The notes beneath the pieces were generated by a model. It was not told the DNA's origin, searched no databases, and saw only the letters and a program-made list of their open reading frames with translations. From Flavobacterium aestivum (GTDB lineage: Bacteria > Bacteroidota > Bacteroidia > Flavobacteriales > Flavobacteriaceae), in the NCBI RefSeq assembly GCF_026870175.2, contig NZ_CP113977.2, positions 4,030,001 through 4,094,000 on the forward strand: 64,000 nucleotides of DNA, written 5' to 3'. Both the position numbers and the translations under genes were made by a program. Below, piece by piece: positions 36,401-44,759 of this stretch. The first letter of the stretch is position 1. Each line of letters opens with the position of its first letter.

Positions 36401-37954
36401 GAAGTTTCTACTGATGGTGGTATAAATTGGAATTCTTTATCGAATAACGCTACTTACTCTGGTGTTAAAACTGCATCATTACATATCACAAAGATAAGTG
36501 CAGCTATGAATGCTAATCAATATCGTGTTCTTTTAAACAAAAACAACATTATCTGCGGATTAACTTCTTCTGCTGCAACATTGACTGTTCTTGCTTTACC
36601 AACATTAAACTCCCCTATCACTATCATACAATGTGATGATAATATTGATGGTATTACCAACTTTAATTTAACAAAAAAAAACAACTTCATTTCGGCTAAT
36701 TACGCCAACGAAACCTTTACTTATTACACCACTTCTACAGGTGCTAATACCAAAGATCCAACTACACTCATTACAAATCCCACCGCTTTTTCAAGTTCAA
36801 GCCAAACTATTTGGACTAGGGTCGAAAACACAAATGGTTGTTTTAACGTGGCTCAATTAGACCTAATGGTTTCAACAACTCAGCTAAATTTAACATCCAA
36901 AAGAACTTTTGAAGTATGTGATGATTTTGTAGACACAGCAAACGATAATAAAGATGGTTTTACCACTTTCGACTTTAGTAGCGTTACTTCAGAGATTCAA
37001 GCGCTGATTCCTTCTTCAAGTCAAACCTATTCGATAAAATTTTATGTTAGCCAAACCGATGCTTTGGCAGAAGCTAATCCTATTTTAAATCCTTCCAACT
37101 ATAGAAACACAATACCAAATCAACAGAAAATTTGGGTAAGGATAGACAATAATCTGGACAATTCTTGTTTTGGATTGGGAGCTTATATCACTCTTCAAGT
37201 AAACCCCATTCCTAATATAGATGCCAATAATAGCCATATTAGTGATCAAATAGTTTGCTCTAATCTTCCTGCCTTTTTTGTCAAACTAGATTCCGGAATT
37301 ATAGGAAACACTCCAGCCAGTGATTATAATTATATCTGGACAAAAGACGCCATTATAATTCCTGGTCAAACAAACGCTACTTTAGATGTTAATGAAAAAG
37401 GAACATATACTGTAACTGTGTCAACCAAAAAAGGTTGCAGTACTCCTAGAACCATTTTAGTAACTTCATCAGATATAGCACATCTGGAATCAATTACCAT
37501 TGAAGATCTATCAGAATCCAACACAGTCACAGTAAACAGTTCAGGTCAAGGAAATTACCAATACAGTATAGATTTACCCAACGGTCCTTTTCAAGAATCT
37601 AATTTCTTTGATAATGTCCCTTCCGGAATTCATGATGTTTACATCAATGACACAAAAGGTTGCGGTACGCTAAAGAAAACAATTTCAGTGCTTGGAATTC
37701 CTAAATTTTTCACACCAAACAATGATGGTTATAATGATTACTGGAGCATCAAGGGTGTAAATGAAACCTTCAATAAAAGTGCGCAGATTATTATTTATGA
37801 CCGATACGGAAAAATAATCAAACAAATACTCCCCTCAGGCAATGGTTGGGACGGCACTTATATCGGGAATCCAATGCCTGCTGATGACTATTGGTACTCC
37901 ATAAAATTAGAAGACGGACGAGAAGCCAAAGGGCATTTTTCATTGAAAAGATAA
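33467..37954 (+). CDS. Large T9SS type B substrate with thrombospondin-type calcium repeats
   Basis: A 1495-residue secreted protein. Signal peptide 1-19. The N-terminal 400 residues resemble an IgGFc-binding-type domain (YASARVNAGRNNTSGYNHAGG, PVVVNSGSFGGSNSTV). Asp-rich TSP type 3-like repeats lie at about 546-900 (DSDGDGIPDQLDLDSDNDG) and likely bind calcium. Two CDD-DG-F units with ILNPSNYRNTIPN follow. The last 82 residues (from about 1414, FTPNNDGYNDYWSIKG) are the type B T9SS signal. It begins 23 bases after the previous gene, so they may be cotranscribed. It is likely a surface adhesin. Confidence 0.89.
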   Translation: MKEKLLCIFTFLSISCFAQFSKTHYIPPLISANGLVEDQYLYISTPSIKNVNFKIITIGGSVINATVNSTNPYRYDIGTGDNTQLFTPNTNIGIVKNKGYIIEAEDLIYASARVNAGRNNTSGYNHAGGLVSKGNSALGTVFRLGAMLNPLYDTTLLNFASILSTENGTKVTISNIPNGTMLTNGMLINGPITVTLNKNESYVLALENYNSTNNTPSNSSKIIGALVESDKPVVVNSGSFGGSNSTVLEPNPDGILAPPGRDVGFDQIVSLEKTGKEYIFIKGLGTDELERVLLVAHSDQTQVFLNDNPTPFTTLNTGEHIAIDGSQFKNGNLYVTTSKNVFAYQSIAGTDTPANQNLFFVPPINCSTPNSVDNIPLIQSIGNNTFSGVLNIVTETGATVKVNNSPITATPISITGNPNFVRYTISDLSGNIAVKSSKQVYVSYFGTNGFATYGGYYSGFDLKPEIVSDRISISNSTCIPNVVLKINTLSSYDVFQWYKDDIAIPSATNNSYIPTQPGFYQVKGSISGCLSNIFSDKIPVSECAINNDNDLASDNIDIDYDNDGIENCSESYGNQDINSSNPNSGVVSIGTYSNTFTGAVTNSTPTAPIPFIGNTDGSFVTEVLAGKGFYTTYNLNFNKPINLSLEYPANANSNDLLNTNAEYIVNSDIDKTITVQNPTNQLLIDTNYDGIYESGVTQFSSFEIRFILNGSIPLPAGTGTFKFQSYQTKSFKITHKNLSNSDGNKSTFRLIATCIPKDSDGDGIPDQLDLDSDNDGIPDAIESQKNPKSLSNTDTNLNGLDEIFEPIASPMDTDKDNVPDYLDLDSDNDGIYDLVESGSNALDSNKNGIIDGSAFGLNGLANILETTTDNGILNYTVADSDADGIKNHIELDSDNDLCNDVTEAGFTDPNFDGILGNSPVAVNSNGLVTSKTDGYTTPNNNYTIANPILITTQPINQTQCLQLNTSFSIDSNADSFQWEVSTDGGINWNSLSNNATYSGVKTASLHITKISAAMNANQYRVLLNKNNIICGLTSSAATLTVLALPTLNSPITIIQCDDNIDGITNFNLTKKNNFISANYANETFTYYTTSTGANTKDPTTLITNPTAFSSSSQTIWTRVENTNGCFNVAQLDLMVSTTQLNLTSKRTFEVCDDFVDTANDNKDGFTTFDFSSVTSEIQALIPSSSQTYSIKFYVSQTDALAEANPILNPSNYRNTIPNQQKIWVRIDNNLDNSCFGLGAYITLQVNPIPNIDANNSHISDQIVCSNLPAFFVKLDSGIIGNTPASDYNYIWTKDAIIIPGQTNATLDVNEKGTYTVTVSTKKGCSTPRTILVTSSDIAHLESITIEDLSESNTVTVNSSGQGNYQYSIDLPNGPFQESNFFDNVPSGIHDVYINDTKGCGTLKKTISVLGIPKFFTPNNDGYNDYWSIKGVNETFNKSAQIIIYDRYGKIIKQILPSGNGWDGTYIGNPMPADDYWYSIKLEDGREAKGHFSLKR

Positions 37955-37975
37955 TAATCATTAGGGAGTGCCACC

Positions 37976-38095
37976 ATCCCGATAAAAAGAGTTATTCTCT
38001 TTGCGTTGATCCCTCTTTTTATCGGGATGCTGTCGGGCTATCTGGGCTACTTCGGTAGCTTCCGTCTATCCCTCACTCGTGCAAATCAAGAACAT
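37976..38095. repeat. Intergenic repeat element with a perfect 16-bp inverted repeat
   Basis: ATCCCGATAAAAAGAG at 37976-37991 pairs exactly with 38013-38028 around a 21-base centre. The following stretch (GGGCTATCTGGGCTACTTCG and CTATCCCTCACTCG) resembles dispersed elements I know from Flavobacterium intergenic regions. It contains no gene and lies between the large adhesin gene and typA. Confidence 0.65.
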
Positions 38096-38186
38096 TTTCT
38101 TCCAACAATCATACATGTCAAAAGAAAAAAAACTAAAAGCATCTACAAAATAAATACAACGTAATAACTCTAAAGCATTAAAACAA

Positions 38187-38222
38187 AAATCCCAAATTCC
38201 AGTACTTAGGAATTTGGGATTT
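38187..38222 (-). terminator. Rho-independent terminator of typA
   Basis: AAATCCCAAATTCC and GGAATTTGGGATTT form a perfect 14-bp stem around an 8-base loop. On the minus strand a T-rich run follows. It ends 22 bases after the typA stop and may also stop transcripts from the plus strand. Confidence 0.7.
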
Positions 38223-38244
38223 TAAATATCGAAATCTAAATCTT

Positions 38245-40041
38245 TTAGAATTTGAATCTTTTTCTATCAGTTTCAGATAAATATATTTTTCTTAAACGAA
38301 GTGATTTTGGAGTTACCTCTACGTATTCGTCTTTTTGAATATACTCTAAAGCTTCTTCTAATGAAAATTTGATTGCTGGAATAATTCTAGCTTTATCATC
38401 AGCTCCAGAAGAACGTACGTTAGATAATTTCTTAGTCTTAGTTACGTTAACAGTCATATCGTCGCTACGGGTGTTTTCACCAATAACCTGACCTTCGTAG
38501 ATATCCTCATTTGGATCAACGAAGAACTTACCACGATCTTGTAATTTATCGATAGAGTAAGGAATCGCTTTTCCGTTTTCCATAGAGATTAACGAACCAT
38601 TGTTACGTCCAGGAATTTCTCCTTTGTATGGTTCATATCCAATGAAACGGTGTGACATAATAGCCTCACCAGCAGTTGCAGTCAATAATTGGTTACGTAA
38701 ACCGATGATACCACGAGATGGGATGTTGAATTTTACAATCATACGATCTCCTTTTCCTTCCATACTCAACATTTCACCTTTACGGATAGAAACAAACTCT
38801 ACAGCTCTACCTGAAAGTGTTTCTGGTAAATCGATAGTCAATTCCTCAACTGGCTCACATTTCACACCATCAACTTCTTTGATGATAACTTGTGGTTGTC
38901 CAATTTGCAATTCATATCCTTCTCTTCTCATAGTTTCAATAAGAACAGACAAGTGTAATACACCACGTCCGAAAACCATGAATTTATCAGCAGAATCAGT
39001 TTCACCTAGCCTCATTGCCAAGTTTTTCTCCAACTCTTTTGTCAATCTTTCTCTAATGTGACGAGAAGTTACAAACTTACCTTCTTTTCCAAAGAAAGGA
39101 GAATCATTAATTGTAAACAACATACTCATTGTAGGCTCATCAATAGCAATTGTCTGCAAAGCTTCTGGATTTTCAAAATCGGCAATCGTATCTCCAATTT
39201 CAAATCCTTCAACACCAACTACAGCACAAATGTCTCCTGCAACAACTTGTTCAACTTTTTTACGTCCAAGACCTTCAAAAGTATGTAATTCTTTGATTCT
39301 TGATTTTATTACTTTACCATCTCTTTTTACCAAAGAAATTGGCATTCCTTCTTTCAAAACACCTCTTTCTAAACGACCAATAGCGATACGTCCTGTAAAT
39401 GAAGAGAAATCTAGAGAAGTAATCAACATCTGAGGAGTTCCTTCAGATACTTTTGGAGCTGGTACATTTTCAATAACCATATCCAATAATGGCTCAATAT
39501 TTTCTGTTTTGTTCTCCCAGTGGTCAGACATCCAGTTATTCTTAGCTGATCCGTAAACCGTTGGGAAATCCAACTGCCACTCTTGAGCACCTAATTCAAA
39601 CATTAAGTCAAAAACTTTTTCATGAACTTCTTCAGGAGTACAGTTTTCTTTATCAACTTTATTGATTACAACACATGGTTTTAATCCTAAATCAATTGCT
39701 TTTTGTAATACAAAACGGGTTTGTGGCATTGGTCCTTCAAAAGCATCTACCAATAAACAAACACCATCAGCCATATTCAACACACGCTCAACCTCACCAC
39801 CAAAATCGGCGTGGCCTGGAGTATCGATAATATTGATCTTAGTTCCTTTGTATACTACAGAAACATTCTTAGAAGTAATGGTAATACCTCTTTCACGCTC
39901 TAAGTCATTGTTATCAAGGATTAAATCACCTGTATTTTCGTTTTCACGAAATAATTGACAGTGATACATAATTTTATCAACCAAAGTTGTTTTACCGTGA
40001 TCGACGTGGGCAATAATTGCAATGTTTCTAATAGCTTCCAT
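38245..40041 (-). CDS. typA: Translational GTPase TypA/BipA
   Basis: A ribosome-binding GTPase of 598 residues, the normal length. AHVDHGKTTL at 11-20 is the P-loop (G1), IDTPGHADFGGE G3 and INKVDKENC G4. The elongation-factor-like domain 2, the EF-G-like middle and the TypA-specific C-terminus are complete. It aids ribosome assembly and growth under stress or cold in other bacteria. It is a single-gene unit with a TACCTTTG box upstream and a strong terminator downstream. Confidence 0.96.
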   Translation of the reverse strand: MEAIRNIAIIAHVDHGKTTLVDKIMYHCQLFRENENTGDLILDNNDLERERGITITSKNVSVVYKGTKINIIDTPGHADFGGEVERVLNMADGVCLLVDAFEGPMPQTRFVLQKAIDLGLKPCVVINKVDKENCTPEEVHEKVFDLMFELGAQEWQLDFPTVYGSAKNNWMSDHWENKTENIEPLLDMVIENVPAPKVSEGTPQMLITSLDFSSFTGRIAIGRLERGVLKEGMPISLVKRDGKVIKSRIKELHTFEGLGRKKVEQVVAGDICAVVGVEGFEIGDTIADFENPEALQTIAIDEPTMSMLFTINDSPFFGKEGKFVTSRHIRERLTKELEKNLAMRLGETDSADKFMVFGRGVLHLSVLIETMRREGYELQIGQPQVIIKEVDGVKCEPVEELTIDLPETLSGRAVEFVSIRKGEMLSMEGKGDRMIVKFNIPSRGIIGLRNQLLTATAGEAIMSHRFIGYEPYKGEIPGRNNGSLISMENGKAIPYSIDKLQDRGKFFVDPNEDIYEGQVIGENTRSDDMTVNVTKTKKLSNVRSSGADDKARIIPAIKFSLEEALEYIQKDEYVEVTPKSLRLRKIYLSETDRKRFKF

Positions 40042-40060
40042 CTGTGATTTTTAATGGGTG

Positions 40061-40068
40061 CAAAGGTA
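40061..40068 (-). promoter_or_regulatory. -7 box of typA
   Basis: On the minus strand this reads TACCTTTG, an exact match to TAnnTTTG, 19 bases before the typA ATG. No TTG is found at 17-23 bases upstream. Confidence 0.5.
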
Positions 40069-40202
40069 CACTTTATTTTGATATAAAAAACCTTTATGCA
40101 ATAGTTTGCTATTTTGTTAACTTATAAATAGTTAAAGCATCTTAATAAATTAAACTTTCAATTATATTATTATCGAAATTTTAATTTTTGACAATATTTA
40201 TT

Positions 40203-40210
40203 TACATTTG
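40203..40210 (+). promoter_or_regulatory. Possible -7 box of the PAS histidine kinase gene
   Basis: TACATTTG, 4 bases before the ATG at 40215. TTGACA lies 12 bases further upstream, shorter than the usual spacing. Confidence 0.42.
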
Positions 40211-40214
40211 AGTA

Positions 40215-41924
40215 ATGAAAAATAAAACCAATCAAATAACTGCATTCTACATTCTCTCTTCATTATTTATTGCTATTATTAGCTATAAATTATTGAAAAT
40301 TTATACATCAAACACCAACTACCACTCATACAATTTCATAAAAGACCTTATTTTCATTACAATCACAGGTTTGTTCTTTAGATATATTTTACACAAAAAC
40401 GACAAGACAAATACCAAGTTCTACGAAAACCTAAAACAAACCAACGACAAGATCAAAGAATCTAACGAGAAATACGATATCGTTTCTAAGGCAACCAGTG
40501 ACACTATTTGGGATTGGAAGATTCCGGAAGACAACCTGACTTGGAACAGAGGAATAAAAGGGATTTATGGCTACGATCAAGATCAAGTTGAAAACAATTC
40601 AAAATGGTGGTTCAACAATATCCACCCAGAAGACAGTATCAAAATGTCTATCAAATTATACGCTTTTTTAGAACAAAAGACAGAGAAATGGCAAGACGAA
40701 TATCGCTTCAAATGTGCTGACAACACCTATAAACATGTCCTAGACAGAGGTTTTATCCTAAAAGACGAAAACGGCAAGGCCATTAGAATGATTGGAGCCA
40801 TACAGGATATAACCAAACAAAAAGAAGAAGAAAACAGACTAAAACTATTAGAAACTGTTTTTACTGAAGCCAAAGACTCTATTATTATCACAGAAGCCGA
40901 GTCTAATGACGGTCAGATTCCAAAAATAGTATTTGCAAATCCTGCTTACATCAACATGTCTGGCTATGAAACATATGAAATAATTGGAGAATCCCCGAAT
41001 TTATTCATGGGAAAAAATTCAGACACACAACAAATAGAAAAATTAATCAACGCCATAACCAACAAAGAAGAATCTCTTCTAGAAATTATTTGCTACAAAA
41101 AAGACCAATCAGAATATTGGGTTCAACTTTCTTTCATTCCTGTATACAACCTAGAACATGAACTCTCTCACTGGATTTCAATCCAAAGAGATGTCACAGA
41201 GGAAAAAAAATTAGAAAAAGAAAAAGAACAACTCATTCGAGAATTAACGCAAAACAATAAGGATTTAAAACAATTCTCCTACATCACTTCTCACAACCTC
41301 AGAGCTCCTTTATCTAACCTAACTGGATTACTCAATCTAATAGAAGACATCCCTATTGAAGATGAAGAATTAAAAGAAATCTTAATAGGATTTAGTAAAT
41401 CTACACATTTATTAAACGAAACCATCAACGATCTCGCAAAAGTAATTATCATAAGAGACAACCTTTCTATACAAAACGAAGAAGTCTTAATCAAAAATAT
41501 TTTTCAAAACGTCTTTAATCAACTTAATTTCCAAATAGAACTACACAAACCCGAATTTAATATTAACTTCGGAAACGTTACAACAATACAAACAAACAAA
41601 GCCTATTTTGAAAGTATTATTTTAAATTTACTAACTAACGCCATCAAGTACAGATCTAAAGATCGAAAACTAGTTATAGAAATCACCAGCACCAAAATTA
41701 ACAACACAATCGTTATCAAAATCAAAGACAACGGAATAGGAATAGATTTAAAACGTAATAAAGACAAAATATTTGGCTTATACCAAAGATTCCATAATTA
41801 TCCAGACAGCAAAGGCCTGGGACTATATTTAGTAAAATCTCAAATAGAATCCATGGGAGGCGCTATTAGCATTGAAAGCGAAGTAAACAAAGGAACCTCT
41901 TTTACATTAACATTTAAAGCCTAA
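40215..41924 (+). CDS. PAS-domain sensor histidine kinase
   Basis: A 569-residue kinase. Two membrane helices lie in the first 60 residues. Two PAS/PAC modules follow (about 85-205 and 210-335; IRMIGAIQDITKQKEE and HWISIQRDVTEEKKLE close them). The kinase core has TSHNLRAPLS with H360, an N-box LLTNAIKYRS (about 475), and G-boxes KDNGIGID and SKGLGLYL. The input ligand cannot be read. Its response regulator follows 4 bases on, so they form one operon. Confidence 0.92.
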   Translation: MKNKTNQITAFYILSSLFIAIISYKLLKIYTSNTNYHSYNFIKDLIFITITGLFFRYILHKNDKTNTKFYENLKQTNDKIKESNEKYDIVSKATSDTIWDWKIPEDNLTWNRGIKGIYGYDQDQVENNSKWWFNNIHPEDSIKMSIKLYAFLEQKTEKWQDEYRFKCADNTYKHVLDRGFILKDENGKAIRMIGAIQDITKQKEEENRLKLLETVFTEAKDSIIITEAESNDGQIPKIVFANPAYINMSGYETYEIIGESPNLFMGKNSDTQQIEKLINAITNKEESLLEIICYKKDQSEYWVQLSFIPVYNLEHELSHWISIQRDVTEEKKLEKEKEQLIRELTQNNKDLKQFSYITSHNLRAPLSNLTGLLNLIEDIPIEDEELKEILIGFSKSTHLLNETINDLAKVIIIRDNLSIQNEEVLIKNIFQNVFNQLNFQIELHKPEFNINFGNVTTIQTNKAYFESIILNLLTNAIKYRSKDRKLVIEITSTKINNTIVIKIKDNGIGIDLKRNKDKIFGLYQRFHNYPDSKGLGLYLVKSQIESMGGAISIESEVNKGTSFTLTFKA

Positions 41925-41928
41925 AAAA

Positions 41929-42321
41929 ATGTTAGATCTAATCATGTGTATCGACGATGATCCTATAACTTTATTGTTATTTAAAAAAGTCATCAATAAA
42001 GCCCTTTTTTCAAAAGAAATAATAACCGCTCAAAATGGCGAAGAAGCATTAGAATTCTTTAAATCAATAAAAGACACAACCACCAAGCAACCTCAATTGA
42101 TATTCCTTGATTTAAACATGCCAGTTATGGGCGGATGGGAGTTTTTAGATTATTTCAACAAGCCAGAATACCTCAACTTCAACAACATCAAGGTTGTTGT
42201 TTTATCATCTACAATAGATCCAGAAGATGTTAAAAAATCGAAAACTTACCCTATAGTTATTGATTTCTTACCTAAACCTATCACCACTTCAATGCTTGAT
42301 TATCTAAAAACTAAGTTTTAA
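41929..42321 (+). CDS. Single-domain response regulator
   Basis: A 130-residue receiver domain without output domain. The acidic pocket is D9-D11, the phospho-acceptor D61 (IFLDLNMPVMGGWE) and the conserved lysine lies in FLPKPIT. Such CheY-like proteins act by protein contact. The tight spacing of 4 bases to the PAS kinase marks that kinase as partner. What it binds downstream is unknown. Confidence 0.91.
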   Translation: MLDLIMCIDDDPITLLLFKKVINKALFSKEIITAQNGEEALEFFKSIKDTTTKQPQLIFLDLNMPVMGGWEFLDYFNKPEYLNFNNIKVVVLSSTIDPEDVKKSKTYPIVIDFLPKPITTSMLDYLKTKF

Positions 42322-42455
42322 AAACAATAATACACTTACCCACACATCCTATTGAAATGTTTTTCTAAACAAATTAAAAAACTACTTCACTCCTACTAAA
42401 CGAAATAATCACATTAATAAATTTCACAACATAATTCTCTCTGAAAAATAAGCAC

Positions 42456-42483
42456 AAAAAAAAGCCCCTATAAAAGGAGCTTT
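42456..42483 (-). terminator. Rho-independent terminator of the rpsT transcript
   Basis: On the minus strand a 9-bp stem with one mismatch (AAAGCTCCT with AGGGGCTTT) and a 5-base loop is followed by eight T. It lies 25 bases after the rpsT stop. Confidence 0.75.
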
Positions 42484-42507
42484 CAATTTATATAAAAATT
42501 GTACTAA

Positions 42508-42759
42508 TTACAATTTTGCAACGTGCTTAGTTAATTTAGACTTCAAGTTAGAAGCTTTATTATCATGAATGATATTTTTCTTAGCTAATTTATCAATCAT
42601 AGAAATTACACTTGATAATTTAGAAGTAGCATCAACTTTATCAGTAGCTATTCTTAATGCTTTAATAGCATTACGAGTCGTTTTGTGTTGGTATCTATTT
42701 AATACTCTTTTCTTTTCGTTACTTCTAATTCTCTTTAGAGCTGACTTATGATTTGCCAT
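42508..42759 (-). CDS. rpsT: 30S ribosomal protein S20
   Basis: An 83-residue, very basic protein. MANHKSALKRIRSNEKKR is the classic S20 start and the rest is helical, lysine-rich and ends with KLTKHVAKL. It binds 16S rRNA in the 30S body. No promoter box lies in the 36 bases between it and the last tRNA-Glu gene, so it is most simply read as cotranscribed with the three tRNAs. Confidence 0.96.
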   Translation of the reverse strand: MANHKSALKRIRSNEKKRVLNRYQHKTTRNAIKALRIATDKVDATSKLSSVISMIDKLAKKNIIHDNKASNLKSKLTKHVAKL

Positions 42760-42795
42760 TTTATTTTCTTTTATCTTTTATTATTTCATTTTTTG

Positions 42796-42867
42796 TAGTC
42801 CGTAAGGGAATCGAACCCCTGTTACCAGAATGAAATTCTGGCGTCCTAACCCCTAGACGAACGGACC
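42796..42867 (-). tRNA. tRNA-Glu (UUC), divergent copy
   Basis: A 72-base cloverleaf on the minus strand starting GGTCCGTTCGTC. The anticodon arm CCAGA-ATTTCAT-TCTGG gives anticodon UUC. It differs from the other two copies in the D-loop, anticodon stem and T-stem, where a G-U pair appears. The CCA end is not encoded. It is last of the three before rpsT. Confidence 0.93.
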
Positions 42868-42910
42868 TTATTCCTCTAAGTTCTGGAACATTCTAGATCA
42901 AAAAAATTTG

Positions 42911-42982
42911 TAGTCCGTGGGGGAATCGAACCCCCCTTACCAGGATGAAAACCTGGCGTCCTAACCGATAGACGAACGGACC
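42911..42982 (-). tRNA. tRNA-Glu (UUC)
   Basis: A 72-base cloverleaf on the minus strand, acceptor GGTCCGT with ACGGACT (G1-U72 wobble), anticodon arm CCAGG-TTTTCAT-CCTGG, anticodon UUC, and a full T-arm (GGTTCGATTCC). It is identical to the copy at 43029-43100. No CCA is encoded. Confidence 0.95.
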
Positions 42983-43028
42983 ATTACTTTTTTTATTCTC
43001 AGAAATTTTTCAATCTAAATACTTCTTG

Positions 43029-43100
43029 TAGTCCGTGGGGGAATCGAACCCCCCTTACCAGGATGAAAACCTGGCGTCCTAACCGATAGACGAACGGACC
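43029..43100 (-). tRNA. tRNA-Glu (UUC)
   Basis: The first of three tRNA-Glu genes in transcription order, 72 bases, identical to the next copy, 46 bases apart. Anticodon UUC. A full consensus promoter lies 20 bases upstream. No CCA is encoded, so maturation needs Cca. Confidence 0.95.
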
Positions 43101-43120
43101 GTGCTTCTGTAATGCGGATG

Positions 43121-43150
43121 CAAAAATACAACTATTTTTGAGTTCTACAA
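43121..43150 (-). promoter_or_regulatory. Promoter of the tRNA-Glu/rpsT transcript
   Basis: On the minus strand TTG (43150-43148), a 19-base spacer and TATTTTTG (43128-43121) match the Bacteroidota primary-sigma consensus exactly. It lies 20 bases before the first tRNA, the best promoter in the window. Confidence 0.75.
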
Positions 43151-43178
43151 TAGCAGAGCAAAAAAAATATTTTTTTTT

Positions 43179-44657
43179 TTAATATGCCTTAGCAAACAAT
43201 ACTCTTCCTACAGAAGGTTTTCCTGTAAACACACAGCTTCCCGCCTGTTCAACCCTATCCAAAGGAATACATCTTATAGTCGCTTTAGTCAACTCCTTAA
43301 TCTTCTCTTCTGTCTCTGCAGTTCCATCCCAATGTGCTGAAACAAAACCTCCTTCACCATCTAAAACTTCTTTAAACTCATCAAAATTTTCTACTTCTGT
43401 AATATGAGTATTCCTATAATTTAATGCTTTATCAAACAAATCTTTTTGGATTTGCTCTAACAAACTACTTACATAAGTTTCAATTCCATCTTTCGAAACC
43501 ACTTCCTTAGTCAAAGTATCTCTTCTGGCTACTTCAAAAGTTCCGTTTTCTAAATCTTTTGGTCCTACAGCAATTCGAACCGGCACTCCTTTCAATTCCC
43601 ATTCAGCAAATTTGAATCCTGGTTTTTGAGTCGTTCTATTATCAAATTTTACAGATATCCTTAATTTCTTAAGAGCACTAACCAAAACAGCTACTTCAGC
43701 AGAAATGGCTTCTAATTGCTCATCTGTTTTATAAATAGGAACAATAACAACTTGTATAGGCGCCAAATTAGGAGGCAACACTAGCCCTTGATCATCTGAA
43801 TGCGTCATTACTAGCGCTCCCATCAATCGAGTTGAAACTCCCCACGAAGTACCCCAAACATATTCTTGTTTTCCTTCGGCATTAGCAAATTTAACATCAA
43901 AAGCTTTTGCGAAATTTTGACCTAAAAAGTGCGATGTCCCTGCTTGCAATGCTTTACCATCCTGCATTAAAGCCTCGATACAATACGTTTCTTCGGCACC
44001 GGCAAATCGTTCTGTTTCAGTTTTCAATCCTTTTATTACTGGTATTGCCATAAAATTCTCGACAAAATCAGCATATACATGCATCATTTGCTCTGATTCC
44101 TCTACAGCCTCTACTCTAGTTGCATGCGCTGTATGCCCTTCTTGCCACAAGAACTCAGCTGTTCTTAAAAACAACCTAGTTCTCATTTCCCAACGAACCA
44201 CATTAGCCCATTGATTTATTAATAACGGTAAATCCCTGTATGACTGCACCCATCCTTTATAAGTAGACCAAATAATAGCTTCACTGGTAGGACGAACAAT
44301 AAGTTCCTCTTCTAACTTTGCATTTGGATCAACCATTAGCTTACCTGCTTTATCAGGATCATTTTTTAATCTATAATGAGTTACAATCGCACATTCTTTT
44401 GCAAATCCTTCAGCATTTTTTTCCTCTGCTTCAAACATGCTTTTGGGAACAAATAAAGGAAAATAAGCATTTTGATGTCCTGTCTCTTTAAACATTCTAT
44501 CAAGTTCTGCTTGCATCTTCTCCCATATGGCATACCCATAAGGTTTTATTACCATACAGCCTCTAACTCCTGAATTCTCAGCTAAATCGGCCTTAACAAC
44601 CAACTCATTGTACCATTTTGAATAATCTTCTGCTCTTGTCGTAAGGTTTTTGCTCAT
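43179..44657 (-). CDS. proS: Prolyl-tRNA synthetase (short, archaeal/eukaryotic-type)
   Basis: Charges tRNA-Pro with proline. The 492 residues fit the short ProS type that lacks the large editing insertion of the E. coli form. Class II motifs are visible: [14 protein letters not shown] near the start, [17 protein letters not shown] (motif 2) and the [16 protein letters not shown] region (motif 3). The ATG at 44657 ([18 protein letters not shown]) is chosen over an upstream TTG at 44714, which would lie inside the promoter. It ends 28 bases before the promoter of the tRNA-Glu group. Confidence 0.95.
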   Translation of the reverse strand: MSKNLTTRAEDYSKWYNELVVKADLAENSGVRGCMVIKPYGYAIWEKMQAELDRMFKETGHQNAYFPLFVPKSMFEAEEKNAEGFAKECAIVTHYRLKNDPDKAGKLMVDPNAKLEEELIVRPTSEAIIWSTYKGWVQSYRDLPLLINQWANVVRWEMRTRLFLRTAEFLWQEGHTAHATRVEAVEESEQMMHVYADFVENFMAIPVIKGLKTETERFAGAEETYCIEALMQDGKALQAGTSHFLGQNFAKAFDVKFANAEGKQEYVWGTSWGVSTRLMGALVMTHSDDQGLVLPPNLAPIQVVIVPIYKTDEQLEAISAEVAVLVSALKKLRISVKFDNRTTQKPGFKFAEWELKGVPVRIAVGPKDLENGTFEVARRDTLTKEVVSKDGIETYVSSLLEQIQKDLFDKALNYRNTHITEVENFDEFKEVLDGEGGFVSAHWDGTAETEEKIKELTKATIRCIPLDRVEQAGSCVFTGKPSVGRVLFAKAY

Positions 44658-44711
44658 ATTGAATCGTTTGGCATAAAATTTGTTTATATATAATTTAACT
44701 AAATAATTACG

Positions 44712-44742
44712 CAAAACTAACTATTTTTGTATTGTCCAACAA
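44712..44742 (-). promoter_or_regulatory. Promoter of proS
   Basis: On the minus strand TTG (44742-44740), a 20-base spacer and TAGTTTTG (44719-44712) fit the consensus; a second TTG gives a 17-base spacer. It overlaps the region of the divergent lipoprotein promoter. Confidence 0.6.
44722..44729 (+). promoter_or_regulatory. Possible -7 box of the Gly/Tyr-rich lipoprotein gene
   Basis: TATTTTTG, 30 bases before the ATG at 44760. It lies inside the divergent proS promoter, so the two may interfere. Confidence 0.4.
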
Positions 44743-44759
44743 TAAAATAATCTACCGAA

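Noticed and set aside
38600..39958. Several open frames on the plus strand inside typA
   Set aside because: They are antisense shadows of a complete, highly conserved gene and have no protein-like pattern.
44658..44714. Longer proS starting at a TTG
   Set aside because: The extension runs into the promoter; [15 protein letters not shown] is the family start.
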